From positions 16,735,476 through 16,799,475 of the forward strand of contig JABAKD010000025.1 of NCBI GenBank assembly GCA_012845835.1: DNA of 64,000 nt. Reading direction: 5' to 3'. A program made the position numbers and the translations under genes. Under the pieces are notes generated by a model. It saw only the letters and a program-made list of their open reading frames with translations, was not told the origin of the DNA and ran no database searches. The stretch comes from Undaria pinnatifida (taxonomy: Eukaryota > Sar > Phaeophyceae > Laminariales > Alariaceae). The stretch's first letter is position 1. Each line of letters opens with the position of its first letter. This document shows positions 24,913 through 37,800 of the stretch, in pieces.

Positions 24913-24934
24913 CCCCCCCCCCCCCCCCCCCCCC
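24913..24934 (+). repeat. Poly-C tract (22 C)
   Basis: The longest pure C run in the window. Confidence 0.95.
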
Positions 24935-25229
24935 AACCGTCTGCCCGACCATCGGCTGAACGCACCGATAATAGTAGTAGAATAAATGGTAGTAGCCCAC
25001 AATACCTATAGGAAGGGGCAAGTAGTATGTACTGGGTAGACCAGAAGAACAAGACAAAAAAGGGCGCCAAGGGGGGATTAAACCTCAGCGCTCTACTGTG
25101 TAGCTTCGCAAAAACTAACGAATAACATATTGTCCTGTCCCGTCTAGGCCCGCCCAGCTAGTCTTGCCTCGACCGGCATTGCCACTTCAAATCAGACTCC
25201 ATCGGTGCCGACATCACTCGTTTTCGACC

Positions 25230-25720
25230 ATATCAAAATACAACGTCGAGCAGTCAAAATGAATTCAGCCAATCAAAACGACTTCCACCAATCAATGCGA
25301 TTCGGTCATTCAAAACGATTTTGATCACATCAAAAGAATCCGATCGATCATAACGATATCGACCAAAACACCAAAACGACTTCAATCATTCATTCAACCA
25401 AACCAAGAGTACCCAGTCGACCGACCGACCAACCCCAAGCCAGCTCGCACACACACACCCAACCCAAAAAAGAAGAAGGCCAAAAAAAACGGCGAAGAGG
25501 GGCAAGACAGATATTAAAAAAACTATGAATCTCCGAAAACATCCGCCAGCACCAACACCCAAACCAGTACCAGCACCCAAATCGATACAAACATCTTAAT
25601 CAATCCCAACACCCCAGCCAGTACAATATTAATACCAGTACCAACACCCCAAATCAGTACCAAAACCCCAAATCAGTAACGACACCCAAGTCCTCCGTTC
25701 GATCAACGAAAGTCAGCGCC
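25230..25720 (+). repeat. A/C-rich degenerate short repeats
   Basis: 25260-25400 repeats aatcaaaacgaNttc-like words about every 20-25 bp. 25550-25690 repeats accaacacccaaa(t/c)cagtacc. There are no G-rich or coding signatures. Confidence 0.6.
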
Positions 25721-25739
25721 ATCATTGACCAAGAAAAGC

Positions 25740-28150
25740 AGGGGGGGGGGGTGGGGGAATAAAATAATAAGCGGCGGCATTACGAAACGCCTTTCGGGGC
25801 GGGTTTCGTAACAACAACGTATCATACGTGCTACGGGAAATACTGTAGGAAAAGGCCGTCTACGCTTCCTGACGCGTCATCTTGATCCGTTGACCTGATA
25901 TGTCATCGCTTGTTGACCTGACATCTCACCATCCTACGACGGCGAAACATCAATAGAACCATCTTGCACAAATCTACGAAAACTTCACAAGCGCTCAATC
26001 CAAAGTCCCCGCGACTTATTCAGAGTCCCTATCAAAACCATCTGCTTCAATCAGGCACAGTTTTCTCAGGCATTCGGGACAAGCCTTTCGGGTTCTCTTC
26101 CCTATGTAACGAGTCCACGAACAACCCAGGAGGGCGATTGTCAAAAATCAGCACCTAAAATAAAAGGTCCTCACTCAAGAATCCAAGATCCTTTTGGAGT
26201 CCATTCTGAAGAATCCACGAATTTCCATAAGCAATTTCCTAGGGATACGGTAACCCTAACCCTGGAACATGGTCGAATAACCAAAGTCAAGGGAAACTGA
26301 TCTACCAATCAAAACCATGCCTGTTCGGCAGCACCTGGCATAAACAGGCAGGTTATATGCTTGGCCAGATCAAAAGAACTCTAAAGCACGCCGAGGCCAT
26401 AAATAACAAGCAGTTCCATCAGGAGAACAAGAGGGACGGGCGCATCAATAAAGAAATACCCCGGTTCGTATAAAAGAAGAGGCTTCGAAATGGAAGCGAC
26501 CGAGAAGGCTTCGATGAAGTCGAATCGAGTGCCAACAAACTTCAACCACAAAAAAAGGAACTGCACCCCAACCGGAGTGCAATCCTCGCCAGGTAGATAC
26601 TACACACACGCACGATTACGTCTCCAGATGACGCTCAGACCACGCGATACTGCTGTCCTCCGTTGGCTCATAATCCGCCCACTGTCGTCCAAAAGACAGA
26701 ACAACACGTTTGACCAACACGCCCCCTCGTTTCCACACAGAATTATCGAAGGAAACACTTCCGACACCGTTCGCCACGCTACGTAAGATAATACAAAAGC
26801 CAACCGTAAATGGGGGCAGGGGGGGGGTTCTGACAAGTGTTCCCCCGAATCGCTTCCAAAGCCTTCCTCGAACTGTTTCCCCCACCCCCTTCATTTCGGG
26901 ACGGTCGCCGCCGAGGATTTCTCGCACATCGAGGAAACAACATCGACCAAGGTGCAACACAAACCACGGAAAACACCTGACCGTTGACCAATCAGGGCGG
27001 GGTAAGCAGCGGGGATAATTATCCCTCCCTCGCGCCCCCTCCATGGAACCCCCCCCCACCCCCGCCCCTCCTACAACGAAAACTTCAGTACGGGGAGAAC
27101 GTCGAGGGGCAAGGTAGTCGAGAGTTACGACGCCTTCTAGCCTTTGACGGGGCTTTTTTCTAAATAATGTCATGCAGCCCTGGACCCCACTCACTCTTCG
27201 ATCAGGCGTAGAGCATGCTCCAGCTCTTCAACGCTCCACTTCCTCCAAACACCACAGGACACACCCGACAGCGATAACATCGCCGGCTACGAATAACTCA
27301 TCTCAAAAACAAAACACTCTTCCTCCCCCCCACCCCTCCCCTAGTCCCTGCTTCATAATAGCTGCACCATGCTGACGGGAGTCCAAAGACAGCAGACAGC
27401 GGCAGCCGGCGACACCAACTGGGACCTAAAAAATCTAGACAACAAGCAGCCTCAGCACAGGCATTCATCTATGCATTCACCCATCAATCCATCCAGCCAA
27501 TCATATCGAAAGTATCGATATATATATATCCACAATCAATAACACTCCACCCATCCATCACTCCATCCATTCTTCGTCTTCCCGTCATAATCACCATCAT
27601 CACACCACCCCCCCCGCCCCCCCTCCCTCCCCCGTCTTCTCCGTCCCCCAGCCACCACCAAATATGCTTGGAGACCGGTCTTGGGAGGGATTTTCCGCTG
27701 GCTTAACATGCCACCTACGGCACATAACATGCTACCGACGGCACTGACGGTATAAGGCGCTGTCAAAGCCTATTTGGGCCTTACTATACTACTGTTTTGG
27801 TCTTAAGAGAGCGGCCGGTCAAAGGGTCAAACCGCGATCTCCCAGCACCGGTGACCACCACCGCAACCCTAACCCCCCGCCCCCCACGAAAAGCGCCGTC
27901 AACTGCCGTCCAACCGAGGATGTGGCGGGGCACGACAAATAGTGCCCCCCCTCCATAAGGCATGCGTTTTTTTTTCCTTGCCTCCCCTCACCGCGATGAG
28001 CAAAAATGACGCAGAACCCCTCTGCCTCCTTTTTCGAAAACGAGCGATAGACGGAAAACCTTATTCCCTCCCTCATTCCACTCTAGAAACGCTTGCACCG
28101 TTGAAAAAGTATCAGCCCCGCCAATTAGATTCATCTACCAAGCAGCGTTC
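25740..28150. other. Unassigned sequence with G/C tracts
   Basis: It contains poly-G/C runs near 25741, 26818, 27041 and 27607. The longest open frame (minus, 26616-27194, 192 codons) crosses two of these tracts and has no recognised domain, so I do not call it a gene. Confidence 0.4.
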
Positions 28151-28500
28151 CCCAGTCAATGAATCAGCGTCCGGCGATTAATCAGCATCCGTCAGTCCGC
28201 TAACCGGTCAATGAATTAATTAATCAACCAATCAATCAAACATTCAAACAACCAATCAGCGTCAACCAATCAACCCACTAACCCGTTCACTGCATCAGCT
28301 AATCAACCAATCAATCAACTAACCAATTAGCGTCACATAAATCAACGTCCGCCAACCAACCAACCGATCCGCCGACTAACCAATCAACCAAGCAATCAAT
28401 CAACCAACCAACCAATCAACCATTAAGCGTCCACCAAATATAAAATCAGCGTCGGCGAACCAATTAACCAGTCAATCAACCAACCGGCGTCATCAGCCCC
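28150..28500 (+). repeat. CAAT/CAAC degenerate repeat
   Basis: Runs of caatcaaccaatcaatcaac-type tetranucleotides, punctuated by agcgtc(c/a)-like words. It ends just downstream of the isomerase stop codon and so may be transcribed as 3' UTR. Confidence 0.8.
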
Positions 28501-28504
28501 GCTA

Positions 28505-28804
28505 CTACGCGAACACAGGGGCACGCGCAGACCCACGCCGCCTAGGCGAATTAGGAGTAGGGGCAGCCAGGGTACCCCAGTGAAGGTTCGTGTGAGCCAA
28601 GGCCATCTTAATACCGTCCCCCTTGGTGCCAGAGCACACCACTACAGGGGTATACGCTGGTAGGAAAAACACGCCTCCTTCACATGCCTGAATCTCCCTA
28701 CCGCTCTCACTCTCGATGACGCAACCGTCCGCACCACCTGCGAGAGCCACCATCACTACGGGGACCTCCATCGCCTCGAGTTTGTACCGTTCGTTGGCCG
28801 GAAC
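28505..28804 (-). CDS. MPI: MPI exon h: C-terminal cupin and stop
   Basis: 300 bp including TAG. It begins [12 protein letters not shown] and carries [12 protein letters not shown] and [14 protein letters not shown], the C-terminal cupin strands. It ends with an unusual Arg/Pro-rich tail ([15 protein letters not shown]) beyond the usual family end. Acceptor gataag, preceded by a pyrimidine-rich tract. Confidence 0.93.
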   Translation of the reverse strand, partial: VPANERYKLEAMEVPVVMVALAGGADGCVIESESGREIQACEGGVFFLPAYTPVVVCSGTKGDGIKMALAHTNLHWGTLAAPTPNSPRRRGSARAPVFA

Positions 28805-31800
28805 CTTATCGGGGGGGGAAGGGGGGCGGGAACGGGGGGGCGGGGGGTAGGTTAGTTTCGCGAGGAGGAGGGGGGGGGCGGGGGGAGGGGGGGTGTACTC
28901 AGTTTGTGCATGAGGGTAGTCGTATGACCATAGACCCTCGCATCCCTACTATGCCGGGAACGAAGCACGTCGGGTTTTCACCCACAAGGCAGACATTGCT
29001 TGCACCAAGCGCGAAAGCGCCGTGAGGTGTTCGGCGAGTCGCATGAAGGGTGAACTACATCCTTCCAAGAACCGCTCGTAAGACGGACTTCGGCACCGTG
29101 TGCCTACTTTCTGGTTTATGGATGACAACGTCAATGAGTTACTTTATTTTCTGGCGTGGCCACTCCAGAGACAGCAATAGATGTTACTATGTAACTACCT
29201 CGTGGTTGCCTTACCTTATTGACACTGCGTGATGCGATAAATCCCCTTGTGCGGAGTTACGATTCACCACTCCGCACAAAATGATCTACTCGATAACCAT
29301 CCTGGTGACCGCCAAAAAAAAAAAAAAAAAGTACCCTGGTTGCAGTGATTGGCATGTTTTACAGCGTCGTTGCCAACCAACGCCATCTCCAATATATATA
29401 AATGTTTTACAGCGTCGGTGCCAATCGAGGCCAATTATTACATACCTCGTACATATTTTTAAGGGGGGGGGGGGGATATTCGAGGTGGGGGGCGGGGGGG
29501 TGGTATTTCAAGTAGGGGGGACCGAGAGCGGGGGGCGGGTGGGGGGCTTGTTGAGGTTCAAGGCGATATTTTTGGGCCGCCGGTCTGGCTCAGACTAACT
29601 TTGACCCTACCAGTAATAAAGCCACTATGACTACTGACGACTACTGCTGCTACAACTCGTACAACCACCGCGACAACCACGGGGGAAACACTACTATCGA
29701 CGCCACAGTGCGTATGTACCCTGCCACCAATCAAGTGGTCAATCCTCAGCTTTGCAAGCCGCATTACGCGTTGACCACGCGATCTTTACCAACGTTTTCG
29801 TAAAAATATTAAAACGCATCCCACCTGCAATTTCAGTGTGTATCGAAGTCGTTGGAGGGAGGCGCGTAACGCTTACGGCAAGCATCCATTACCGTTTCGG
29901 CCGGCATTACCGCGGGGGCGCCCATGTTGCGCTTTACTTTTAGTGGCTCAAATAGAGACTACGGAGACGCCGGGGATGGTGATGATTATCCCCGGCTTTC
30001 CTTTCGTCACCGTTGGGTAGCATCAAAAGCTAACGAAGATTTAACGTATGGCCGCGGCTTACCTACATAAAAGTATATCTGTATCTCGAAATCATTGATG
30101 GGTCTGTAACGCTTCCGTCCTCTGTGCCAGCTGGCCATACAGCGGGGACACTGTAGATATAATATTACTCGTACAACCGCCGCACAACCAACGCTACAAA
30201 TCAAACAAAAAACACACCCATGATAAAAATGTCAGCATCAAACCTTTAGTCGTCTCTTACCTGTAATATCTGAATCTCGAAGTCGTTAATGGGAGGCGTG
30301 TACCGCTTACGGCAAGCATCCACCGTTTCCGCCGGCAATACCGCCGGGGCGCCCATGTTGTACGTGAGCATCTCCACCAGGAGGTTGACATCGCGGAACT
30401 TCGGGGTAAGCGCAGCTCGCACCACGTTGTTGGAGCACGCCATGACCTTGAAACGTTGGCAAAGAAAGTTGGCAAACACATGCTGGTGAAGAAATGATAC
30501 CAAAATATGTGTTAGCAACAGATATATAAGCGTAAGAGATATTATGCTTATAAACGTTAGCCAGCCAAAAGGTCAATACTTTTTACTCTACTGTACACAA
30601 TATTGGACAACACGGTGAGCCGGTGGCTCTGCCGTGGTGAAACATGGTGAACACAGGAAGATTTCGAGGTCAGAGCCGCTCAGACTACGTTGTTGGAGCA
30701 TGCCACAACTGGCATCGCGCCCGCACACACGATAGATATAACCTGTCCTAGATGTCATGTTAAAGATCTGTCATCTGTTATGTCATGTTGAATTCATAGA
30801 TCTCACCTTGAGCATGTCACGACAAAGGTGCTTCCTATCGTTCATTTAATATTCAAGATACTTGAAAATCAGTCATCTGTGGTGTTCATAGATCTCACCT
30901 CAAGGATGTCACCGCGAAGGTAGGCGTGGGGCTCGTCGACGGTCATGAAGAACGCCAGGCCGGGCTTAAGCTGGAGCAGGTTGAGCATGAGAGGCATCAG
31001 GATGCCGAGGTCGCCAGGGTACTCCTTCGACAGCCGGAGCATCACGCGCTGAGAGTCCGCATCCTGTGTGAGAGAAAAAATAAAAACTTTTTTTTTTCAA
31101 TTCCAACATACCAAAACAAACAACTAACAGCCAACTACCGTGCCACACTCGACCCTACACTACCCCATCCAATCTTACCGTCACTTGCCCTATTTTGCCC
31201 TACCCTGCACCTTACCCTACACAACCCTACTTACCCTGCCCTTCCCTATCCTACCGTATACTCCCCTACACCGCCATGCCCTACCCTACAGCAAAGCACA
31301 GCACGGCATAGTGTATCGTACTCCACCGTACCCTACCCTACCCAACAAATTACCCACCTCCCGCTGAAGCCTGGCGGCCAGTCTTGTCGCCGCCTCCGGA
31401 CCCCCTCGAAACGCCTTCCCAAAAATCTCCTCCGAAGCAGTCTCATCCGCCAGCACATCTCTCGCGCACTCGTCTCCGGGCGCTTCTCCAACCGGGGACG
31501 ATCCACTGTCATCCCCGGCAACGCCCACCGCCTCCAAGTCCACCCCCACCCCCACCTCCACCCCTAGTCTATCCAGACTGCCGTGGCTGAGCTTCGAGGG
31601 AAGCGTGCCCACCATGGTAGGCTTCGACCCTGCTCGCATGTTTCCTCCCAAATGCATCGAAGCATTCCGTGTCATCTTCCCTCCGCCAACAACACCACCA
31701 GCACAACCCTCCGGTATAGCGGGCACACAATCCGAACTCGAACTCGAGGAGGAAGTAGATGCTGAAAGCGAGGTGCTAGGCGTCAAACTGGGGGTCGGAC

Positions 31801-34800
31801 CCCGGGAAGCATCATCAGCTTCTTGAGATGCCACGGCTGCTTTGTGAGCGATGAGAGCTTGTCTGATAGGCTCTGGGGCGCGTTCGGGGTTCTTGGAAGG
31901 GGGTGGCGACACCGGGCGACCGGCGTTTACAACCGGGGCGTTCTTCTTGAGCCTGCTCACGAGGGCCGCAACCTATTCGCGTCGAGATTTGTAGAGGTGG
32001 CGGCGTACAAAGGCGGGGGAGGGTGAGCTGGCCCCCAATGAAATAAATAACCTTGATTGACCGATGCTCAAACGACATTCTTGTCGCACTTGACATGGAG
32101 GTGCTTGGCAATAGAAATACGACTATTTCCAGTGAAACGGCGTCAGTTGGTCCCAACAACATGACCTACATCTTCGATGAGGACATGCGCACATCCAAAA
32201 CACCACGGGTGGGTTCTGTAGGGTACTCACAGACCTATACCGGGGGTAATTACCCTATGTAATTACCCTACAGAGAGGCACAGGCCGTTCTGTAGTATCC
32301 CCCGTACCCTGCAGAATTATTCTGTGCATTTGTATCATCCCCAGTACCCTACAGAATTATTCTGTGCATTTTGTACATCCCCCGTACCCTACAGAATAGT
32401 TCTGTGTGAGGCTGTGATGCCTCCGTACCCCACAGAATTATTCTGTGACGTCCATTCACAATACCCTATCTGCACAGAAAGTTCTGTATCATCCCCCGTA
32501 CCCTACAGGATTATTCTGTGCGTTCTGTAACAGCCCCCGTACCCTACAGAATTATTCTGTGCGTTTTGTACATCCCCCGTACCCTACAGAGAGTACCCGT
32601 ACCCTACAGAACCCACCCGTGCAAAACACGCACACTCGGGAGTATCACACACGACTTGTAAAGATGGGTTTCGACGAAATCCTCCTTCTCACAGCTGTAG
32701 TGCATTCTTGTTGTTCAATAACAACTAACCCTGACTGTTTTCAATATAAAAAAAAAGGTCTGAGCTGGTCCAAAAGGAAAAAATGCAACTCAGCCTCACC
32801 TGTGTGCGGACGACATTCTTGTCGCACTTCACGAAAGAGCCGAATAGCTTCTTGAGGGCCATCCTTTGACGGACCACGTCATCGCCGGCCGAGCATACTG
32901 CCTTAAGGGCCGAGTACGAAACCATTCCGCGGAGCTCTGGATTGACAAGAGCGCAAATACAGCACAGCGAGAAAAAAAAACGACCATAAATAAAAAGGCG
33001 AACGTCTAATTCACACGAAAAGTCGAAAGGCGAAAGGCAAAAACAAAAACGTGAAGGCTACACACAAAAACAAACACAAATAGCGATAGTGAGGACTGCC
33101 AGTGCGTCAAGATATGTCGAGCTGTCGACGCTACCGTCAGGGAGGAGTAAGACTATTGATGGCACATTCCCGGCCTCCAGACAAGAAATAAAACGGTTAA
33201 GCTGCCCCCCGCCAGGGTATGATCGGCGTGCAGGCTCCATGAGGCCTCGTAGAATGGTCGGAAGGTGCAAGCGAACAAAAAGATAGTACAACGGTCACTA
33301 ACAACTCGCGCAGCATATTGGTAACTGTCGTGAACTTTGTGTACGTTGGTAGTTGGCGGACGCCTCAGGCAACTCGAACGGAGTCCTTATTTTTTGCGCG
33401 GTTGAGAATTGAAACTCGAACTCGCTCGCAATGAATAAAAAAACTACTGACCAGGGTAGGCGTGCAGGTTCCATACGATCTCATAGAACGGTCGGAAGCC
33501 GCAAAGCCCCTCGAAGTCGGACAGGGTCACAGCCATCTCGGGCTTGTGGTTGTCGTCCTTGTACACGTCCGGACGCTCCGCGTGCAGTCTCTCCGCTAGG
33601 CGCTGTCACAAATGCAAACCACAACGACAACGATCCCAACATGTAGGAAACGGAGAACAATTGACAGACCAGCTACTTGAAACTATTTTAAATTCGAAAT
33701 CGAAAAAATAGGAAAAGGAGAGGACAGGGTCATCGCTATCGTCGGCTTGTGGTTGTCATTCTCTTACACGTCCGAACGCTCCTCTGCATGCAGCCTCTCC
33801 GCTAGGTGCTTTCACGAACGATACAAGTCACAATGTTACACGAAGCACGTACTCGTAGACAACAGAAAAAAAAATAGAGGGTGAACAATCGACATACGAG
33901 CAGCCAGAAACCAAAACAGAAAATGAGGAACAAAACAAAAAACAAGGCAAAACAAAAACATAGTGGGTGTACCAGGTACCAGGTACCATATTGCCGTTCG
34001 CACATACCTTGTCGGGGTGAGCCTGGATGCTGAGGGCCTTGCTGATGGAGATGACCTTGAACAGAAAAGGCAGGTCCCCCTTCCAGCGGATAGCTCCCAG
34101 AACGTGAGGGTTGTCGTCCAGCACTTCCTGCAATGTGAAGATAAACATTTTTTTGTAACATATATCGAAATACAGGTCAAGTCAGCTGAAAATTTGACAA
34201 CCGCTTCTTGTGAGACCATCAGTAAAAAAACTGGCGAAAAAAAAATTAGAATGAGCAAAACACATGTATGATATGATACGAGTAGTCTACTCATGAATCC
34301 TTCACCTCAACCCCTTAAGGACTGCACCCACGTTTAGGAGGACAAAACACTTGGAAACAATGTCGGAGCATTTTCCCTACATGTCCGGGGCATCCGTCCC
34401 TATTGACCCTGCACGGTCCGCTGGGGTGAGTCCCGATCCATCTCCGCATAAATATATACCAGTGTAAATGATTATTCTTTTCTGGGGGATTCGGTCAAGA
34501 GTTTTTTTCCGTCTCGGCCTCAATATGCGATTCTCGGAACTGGAATTCTCGGTCAAATCGCTTCGTTCGACCGCCGTCTTCGGGGGGCGGCCCAAACGCC
34601 CCTCACCCTGCGGTATCCGTCCCGCATCTGGCCGGGATCAGGTACGTGGGCTGAGAGAGACAAGCAAGAAGTGCGCAAACTGTTGTATTTTGGGCGGTAT
34701 ACGCCCGAGTTATTCTTGGATCTTGGCATATGCAGAGCTTAAGCGAAAAAAACTACGAGTACCAGGTATTGGAAAAATATTTATTTCCAAGTTGGCATCA

Positions 34801-37800
34801 TTTCCAAATTGGCTTCGTATTTTGTCCCCACCACCCTTTTTTCATGGTCACACCTCGAAGCGTTTGGCCTATTGTGCATATCGTACGACTGACTGCTGTG
34901 TCGTTGCTTTTCGATATCGGATTTCAAGTTAAACACCTTTGTTCGAGCGTTCGTTGTCTTCGAGGGGAGCCGTTCCCTACTTAACACCATCATTACACCC
35001 AGTATCCGTGCTGATTCTTCATCCTAGAGAGATACAACTTATTATTATGTGGTCACAGACTGTGAGACAAGAGTAAACCAGACAATCGCAATTCATCAAG
35101 GCATACAGCAAGTGAAATGCTAGCAGCGTACCGGGTACGAGAACACAACAAAACAGGCCAGACCATAAAACAAAAAGAAAACAAAACACAACGAACGGAG
35201 TCGCTCTTAAAAATCGCAGTACGAGAAACAAGTTTTCGTCAGTCTTTTACATCGCCGCTCCAAGGAGTCGTTCCGGGTGTATTGGTCCACGATCCACCAT
35301 CCATCTTTCAGGACCGCATAACAAATATCCCACAAAAATTTCATGTATATCATCCCCACAAACGAAACGTGGATGCACTTCTAAAGGTAGGTGTGATTAT
35401 CAAGGTAGAAGCGTTTCGAACGCGTTGTTGTAGCGTTTTGAACGCGTTGTTGTGTGGTTGCAAGAATTGCGCTGGCTACCGACTGTTGTTGCTGCTGCTG
35501 GTCAATACATCGTGTGCGCCAGCGATTAATTGATGACAGTATAACAAAATATGGGAATCTTCTTGAAAATGTCATCTCGTTCGCCAGGAATTAACCCATG
35601 ATACGTACAGAGTATGAGGGAATTTCTTGAAAATATCTTCTGTGCGCCACAACAATCGACGATATAGCAGAATCATAAAAAATAGGGATCTTCTGCACAA
35701 ATATCTCCTGGTACCTATCACTAGGCATACGCACGTCAGACGCAAGTCAATTGGAAAAAGAAAAGAAGAGAAAAGACAGAAAGGAAAGGGGTATTATATT
35801 CCGATTCAAGATCACCCTGTGTCCCAACCAGAAGCCGGCGCTCATTGCTCTCATCTGTTGTGGGCAATATATATGGCTGTTAGTATGCCGGGACATGGCG
35901 ATTTGACCGCTCTTCTTATATAATATGTCCCGAATGGCTTTACCGTGACGCTCTGGGCATCAACTGCATAGATTCATCCCGAGGTCGAGCGTTTAGTAGG
36001 AATTGCGGCCGCATAGCAACTTTTGGCCCTACGCGATAAGTTTGCAAGAAAACCCGCGAAAATATTAGCGAGCGATATTTAGGATTCTGACCCGATAAGC
36101 GAATAAAATCGGAATTTTCAGTGATATTTTTCGGTGCCGCATAAGCGACACAGAGGCGATTATTCGGGCACAGCAAGTAGTCCATGGTTATTCGATCATT
36201 ATGCCAGTGTCAAATACACACTGTTTTGGCCAAATTTCAGACTTTTTCCACGGTTGGTTACTACGCTCGAGTCGTGCCAGTCTTAGTTCCACATATTATT
36301 TTGCCGTTGCTTTGAACACCCCATTTTTGTTTGAAATTTCTTGTGCTTATAACCTGGGGGGGGCTGAATCCTGCATACATATGGCTCTAATTCGTCCATT
36401 TATATTGCGTTTGGTCCTGTTGCTGTTCAAACGTTTCTCGTCCTCATGTTGAGCGTGCTTGCTCGGCACGCCAACCTGATATAGGCTAAAAAACACACAC
36501 AAAAACGCTTCTTTGTGCGACTTATCATGCGAATAACTCATTAAACTGCGCTCGCATTGCAGATGTTTGCCGTATGCGAGAAATATGCGAGAAAACCCGA
36601 CTCAGTCGAAATAACTGTGAGCTTATTGGGTCAAAGCCTACCAGCCAATCACGAAAAATAAACCAATGGAGTCGGGGTGTACACGCCGTGCAGGGAGGTA
36701 TACCGACCCATGAGATCATCGTTATCGTTTCCGCGTTTCTGGGGCTGTAGAGATTCGGAGGATTTCTGAACCGGGGATAGGGCCCTATCTCCCCCGTGTG
36801 CGACGAAACTGCCCCCCATCGGTTGGTGAGCCTCTATCATCCTCCTAATAGGGTGGGGGGCCGCTGTGGAGCTCGAACCAACCAGCGATTCTAGCCAATG
36901 GAACTGGGCTTTCCACACCGTGGGGGGCGGTATCGACCCGAGATAACTCGGTTTTCTTCCCCCATTTGTCTAATTTTTAGATATATAGAATGGCCCCTGG
37001 ACTGAGGATGAGACCCTATCGTCCCCGAGTGGAGCTGGCTCTATAATATACGAAACCCGGCAAATTAGAGATCGGCCGGTCGGCGGCATTGGGGATTTCC
37101 ACACTGTGCGGGGGGGTATCAATCCTGGTGATATATCCGTGTTCGTTCCCTGGTTGTTGGAGTTGTATATATGTGAATGAATTATGATTCTGGGAATGGA
37201 CCCTATCGTCCCCAGATGACGGTTACTTTATGTACGATCTCCGGCCAATAAGCGGCCAGCAATCAGACAAAAAGGCCAATTCAGAAATATATATTTTCAT
37301 TTTCGTCTAAAACTCGATCGAGCCTGAAATTCTTAACTACCAAGTTCTTTGTTCAGTGCTATCGCGTACTAATATTCCATTTACCAGACGAGAGTGGTCT
37401 ACAGCAATAACTAGCAACAATATATTAATAATTAATAATAGCGTTCGAGGAATTGAATGACGAAGGTAGCGACATCGTGTCACGCCTAGAATACCGTCAG
37501 CATGTCTCTCCACGATCACTATGCACACACAGAGACACAGTCGGTCTGCGAGCCTCGGATCTAGATATAATATAAAAAAAATACATTCCAGCTGCTGCGA
37601 TATCGAATTTTGTCGAAACTCATCTTCGCGAGCTGTGTGTGATACTCCAATCGCGTGTATTATATTATGGCACCATGCATGTATTAGCAGAAGCTGGCTC
37701 AGTGCGCGCCTGTCAGTTGCTACGTAGAGAACATGCAGCAAACCTTTGGCCATCCCTCTGCTTGCCCTGGATGCTTGGTTGAGTCGAAACATCAAGAAAC

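Noticed and set aside
26616-27194. 192-codon minus frame
   Set aside because: It crosses poly-G/C tracts, is not coding-like in composition and has no domain.
30058-30114. Calling the exon-g ghost a confirmed alternative exon
   Set aside because: It has a donor and a clean frame, but no clear acceptor of the right phase and no transcript evidence, so it is listed as a pseudogene fragment.
32260-32610. Regular ~40-bp repeats, considered as a CRISPR array
   Set aside because: They lie inside a hAT element in a eukaryotic intron, the spacers are not unique, and no cas genes exist.
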